DNA from: Pleomorphomonas sp. JP5 | GTDB lineage: Bacteria > Pseudomonadota > Alphaproteobacteria > Rhizobiales > Pleomorphomonadaceae | Assembly (NCBI RefSeq): GCF_023721815.1 | Contig: NZ_JAMDLI010000021.1 | Span: 248,001-312,000 of the forward strand | Direction of reading: 5' to 3' | DNA: 64,000 bases | In this document: one piece after another, positions 63,787 to 64,000 of the stretch | How the letters are laid out: each line of letters begins with the position of its first letter | How positions within the stretch are numbered: position 1 is the stretch's first letter | The notes under the pieces: generated by a model | Told to the model about the DNA's origin: nothing | The model's database searches: none | The model's input: only the letters and a program-made list of their open reading frames with translations | Position numbers and translations under genes: made by a program

Positions 63787-64000
63787 ATGCTGAACGTCGA
63801 AACCGTCGACCTCCATTATGGCGCCGCCCAGGCGCTCAGAAAGGTGTCGCTGTCCGCCGCCGCGGGGCGCGTCACGGCCGTGCTCGGCCGCAATGGCGTC
63901 GGCAAGACCTCCCTGATGCGAGCGATCGCCGGCCTGCAAGCGATCTCGGCCGGTGCGATTCGCCTGGATGGCGGTGACCTGACGGGTCTGTCGCCCTACG
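63787..64000 (+). CDS. urtE: Urea ABC transporter ATP-binding protein UrtE (3' truncated)
   Basis: The first 71 residues of a LivF-type ATPase, cut by the right window edge. It begins MLNVETVDLHYGAAQALRKV and has Walker A LGRNGVGKTSLMRAIAG near residue 33, both typical of UrtE, whose full length is about 230 residues. It lies 13 bases after urtD and completes the set of five urea transporter genes. Confidence 0.93.
   Translation, partial: MLNVETVDLHYGAAQALRKVSLSAAAGRVTAVLGRNGVGKTSLMRAIAGLQAISAGAIRLDGGDLTGLSPY

Overview
The window is GC-rich, densely packed chromosomal DNA of an alphaproteobacterium, most likely order Hyphomicrobiales (Rhizobiales). Evidence is the block rplU-rpmA-GNAT-obgE-proB-proA-nadD-rsfS-rlmH-envC-ctpA-(divergent polysaccharide deacetylase)-rppH read on the minus strand, facing leuS-lptE-holA; this is a familiar alphaproteobacterial arrangement. 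A class III (anaerobic) ribonucleotide reductase and a second glycyl-radical enzyme pair (YjjI/YjjW) point to a facultative anaerobe. I cannot name the genus with confidence. I see no insertion sequence, prophage, CRISPR array or rRNA operon; one tRNA-Ser(CGA) is present.

Layout. 1-5.6 kb (+): a DUF523 fragment, an NmrA-like oxidoreductase, then leuS, an LptE-like lipoprotein and holA. 5.6-18.5 kb (-): two tandem RppH-type Nudix hydrolases, cell-wall enzymes (deacetylase, CtpA, EnvC-like), rlmH, rsfS, nadD, proA, proB, obgE, two GNAT acetyltransferases, rpmA and rplU. 18.8-24.6 kb (+, one gene -): tRNA-Ser, a LysR regulator, a nucleoside deaminase and a complete polyamine-type ABC importer. 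24.6-29.4 kb (-): creatininase-family protein, AMP-forming acyl-CoA ligase, YjjW activase and YjjI glycyl-radical enzyme. 29.6-32.6 kb: an ion channel with a C-terminal zinc ribbon, a 2-keto-4-pentenoate hydratase-like gene, a 47-residue orphan protein and dps.

32.8-36.0 kb (+) is the most unusual segment: a cobalamin riboswitch leads into nrdD, a separate 65-residue gene that carries the glycyl-radical motif missing from the main NrdD chain, and nrdG. The anaerobic reductase therefore looks split into a catalytic chain and a radical-carrying chain, under B12 control. 36.0-39.0 kb: an RpiR regulator divergent from an N-acylamino-acid racemase-like enolase-superfamily gene and a GNAT acetyltransferase. 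39.1-44.4 kb: sugar-nucleotide genes for GDP-mannose (phosphomannomutase, manC; +) facing UDP-glucuronate 4-epimerase and UDP-glucose dehydrogenase (-), suggesting surface polysaccharide supply. 44.6-51.6 kb (+): a TetR regulator and a complete tripartite RND efflux system. 51.7-54.2 kb: an aldo/keto reductase and an O-antigen-ligase-family membrane protein.

54.3-64.0 kb: a two-component system lies divergent from a urea ABC importer (urtABCD and the start of urtE, cut by the window edge). Its sensor fuses an NCS1-type purine/cytosine permease domain, a cysteine cluster, a histidine kinase and a receiver; its partner is a LuxR-type response regulator. A perfect 6-4-6 palindrome in the divergent spacer is a candidate binding site for that regulator.
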